The position numbers and the translations under genes were made by a program. A DNA stretch of 64,000 nt from Candidatus Acidiferrales bacterium (GTDB lineage: Bacteria > Bacteroidota > Ignavibacteria > Kryptoniales > JAKASW01): NCBI GenBank assembly GCA_035515795.1, contig DATJAY010000035.1, positions 62,001 through 126,000 on the forward strand, read 5' to 3'. This document shows, piece after piece, positions 62,952-64,000 of this stretch. Each line of letters begins with the position of its first letter. The stretch's first letter is position 1. The notes beneath the pieces were generated by a model. It saw only the letters and a list, made by a program, of their open reading frames with translations. It had not been told where the DNA came from and made no database searches.

Positions 62952-64000
62952 GAGTTCTGCTGAATTTTTCTCTTGCACTTTTATTTCCTCTGATTCTTTG
63001 TTTTGGTAGAGTAAATACCGGCAACTCGAAGTCGTCTTCCAACGACACTTATCTTTTCCCGACTGATGCTTCGCACAGAATAAATTCAGGCTTTGCAGAC
63101 TACCGCTCTTCCCATTTTCACGGTGGGATGGACATCTCAACGAACGGGAAAATCGGCTACCAGGTTTTCGCCGCTAAATCGGGATATGTCTATCGAGTTT
63201 CCGTTTCACCGTTCGGTTATGGAAAGATGCTCATACTGAAACATGACGACTCGACATTCACTTTGTACGGACATCTCTCCGTATTTTCGGAAAAAATCGA
63301 GGAGATGGTTGGGGCGGCGCAGCGACAGGAGCATAAATACGGTGTGGAATTAAGGTTTAAGCCCGATGAAATCCGGGTCGATCGCGGTGAGGTTGTAGCA
63401 TATACGGGGGCGACCGGCGTCGGCGGTCCGCACCTTCATTTTGAGGTTCGCGACAAAAATTTTGCGTTCATCGATCCACTGGTCTTCGGTTCGCTCGACG
63501 TTCCTGACTACAGAACTCCGAGAATCTTCAACATCGCCGTCCGCGGGTTCCTATCCGGCGAAGCCAAGGTATGCAGCATGAAAAAGTCCGGCGATTCATA
63601 TTCTGCAAAACAGATTTTTCGTATGTCGGAGCCGTTCTATTTCGTGCTCCATGGTGCTGATTCATACGGGGGAAAATTCAAGCGACCGCCCAAATATATT
63701 CGGCTGAAGATAGACGGCAATGATTTTATCTCGTTGAACCTGACTCATTTCGATGCCGATGATTATCTGGACGTCGCGTCCCTTGTCGATCTCGGTCTAT
63801 CGAGGAGACTAAAAACATATTATATCCTTTGCGTGAATCGTGCTATTCCCTTTTCGGTTTTTACACCGGACACCCCGCTGAGCGGGCTAATAGGTGAGAA
63901 CTTCCCTAACGGGACTCATTCCTACGAAATTTCCATCGAAGATGAAGACGGAAACGGCGCCTCTGCTAGCGGGAAATTTGTTCTGAATCTTCCTCGATCT
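62948..64000 (+). CDS. Secreted M23-family peptidase (partial, C-terminus outside window)
   Basis: 351 residues visible. GTG 62948 overlaps the ParA stop (GTGA). A signal peptide (LLNFSLALLFPLILCFG) leads to a LytM domain with zinc ligands in SHFHGGMDIS and GPHLHFEVRD, between which lies LYGHLSVF. A beta-rich domain follows (about residue 195 onward) and runs off the window. M23 enzymes cut peptidoglycan cross-links or activate amidases. Coupling to a ParA-like ATPase may link it to cell division or polarity, by inference. Confidence 0.92.
   Translation, partial: MRVLLNFSLALLFPLILCFGRVNTGNSKSSSNDTYLFPTDASHRINSGFADYRSSHFHGGMDISTNGKIGYQVFAAKSGYVYRVSVSPFGYGKMLILKHDDSTFTLYGHLSVFSEKIEEMVGAAQRQEHKYGVELRFKPDEIRVDRGEVVAYTGATGVGGPHLHFEVRDKNFAFIDPLVFGSLDVPDYRTPRIFNIAVRGFLSGEAKVCSMKKSGDSYSAKQIFRMSEPFYFVLHGADSYGGKFKRPPKYIRLKIDGNDFISLNLTHFDADDYLDVASLVDLGLSRRLKTYYILCVNRAIPFSVFTPDTPLSGLIGENFPNGTHSYEISIEDEDGNGASASGKFVLNLPRS

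Noticed and set aside
1-64000. CRISPR array, IS element, prophage or rRNA operon
   Set aside because: No regularly spaced repeats, transposase or phage gene, or rRNA sequence was seen on either strand.

Overview
The window looks like a chromosomal segment from a Bacteroidota/Chlorobiota (FCB-group) bacterium, most likely an Ignavibacteria-like lineage. The evidence is a gingipain-type (C25) protein with a type IX secretion C-terminal domain beside a PorV-like outer-membrane protein, a Bacteroidota-style SecA, a PUR-alpha-like small protein, a TonB-dependent receptor and several outer-membrane barrels. This placement is inferred from gene families; no rRNA is present to confirm it. I found no tRNA or rRNA gene, CRISPR array, insertion sequence or prophage.

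Layout. 1-11108 (all minus): cysteine desulfurase (cut by the window start), then a tightly packed export operon read from right to left: secA, a PorU-like C25 protein, a PorV-like protein, an FN3 lipoprotein and an SLBB protein. 11389-15332 (minus): an MFS transporter that looks GC-rich, a small secreted protein and an M1 metallopeptidase. 15559-21615: a membrane PP2C phosphatase, an inositol-phosphatase family enzyme preceded by an unannotated 38-residue basic protein, and clpC. 22057-23706: a DUF47/PiT phosphate transport pair. 23815-30315: polA with a small partner gene, a YIP1-family protein, a FAD oxidoreductase and an eIF2B-like protein. 30426-38437: a histidine kinase with a degenerate receiver, an NFACT/RqcH protein, an alkyltransferase-like protein, and a CcmF-type heme lyase followed by a twin four-cysteine protein.

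38867-43753 (plus) is the most interesting part. It holds proline/hydroxyproline dehydrogenase, a 4-hydroxy-2-oxoglutarate aldolase-like enzyme, an alanine-glyoxylate aminotransferase-like enzyme and an ALDH4A1-type P5C dehydrogenase. Together these would make nearly the whole mitochondrial/peroxisomal 4-hydroxyproline pathway in one bacterial cluster. The route would run hydroxyproline to hydroxy-P5C, 4-hydroxyglutamate, 4-hydroxy-2-oxoglutarate, then pyruvate plus glyoxylate, and finally glycine. The dehydrogenase also appears to lack the tyrosine that favours proline over hydroxyproline.

43907-64000: a small outer-membrane barrel, ssb, a PUR-like protein, a membrane protein, a cupin, sucC, gatB, tpiA and a very large predicted barrel. 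Then come an ArsR-DoxX-MBL-DODA operon, a GNAT-like protein, a TonB-dependent receptor, an isochorismatase-fold protein, a FAH-family enzyme, a ParA-like ATPase and an M23 peptidase cut by the window end.

Two non-coding structures stand out. One is a hairpin of nine-pair arms and a six-base loop, with base changes that preserve pairing, sitting just before the ribosome binding sites of polA, tpiA and the histidine kinase. The other is a REP/MITE-like nested palindrome at 58200-58335.
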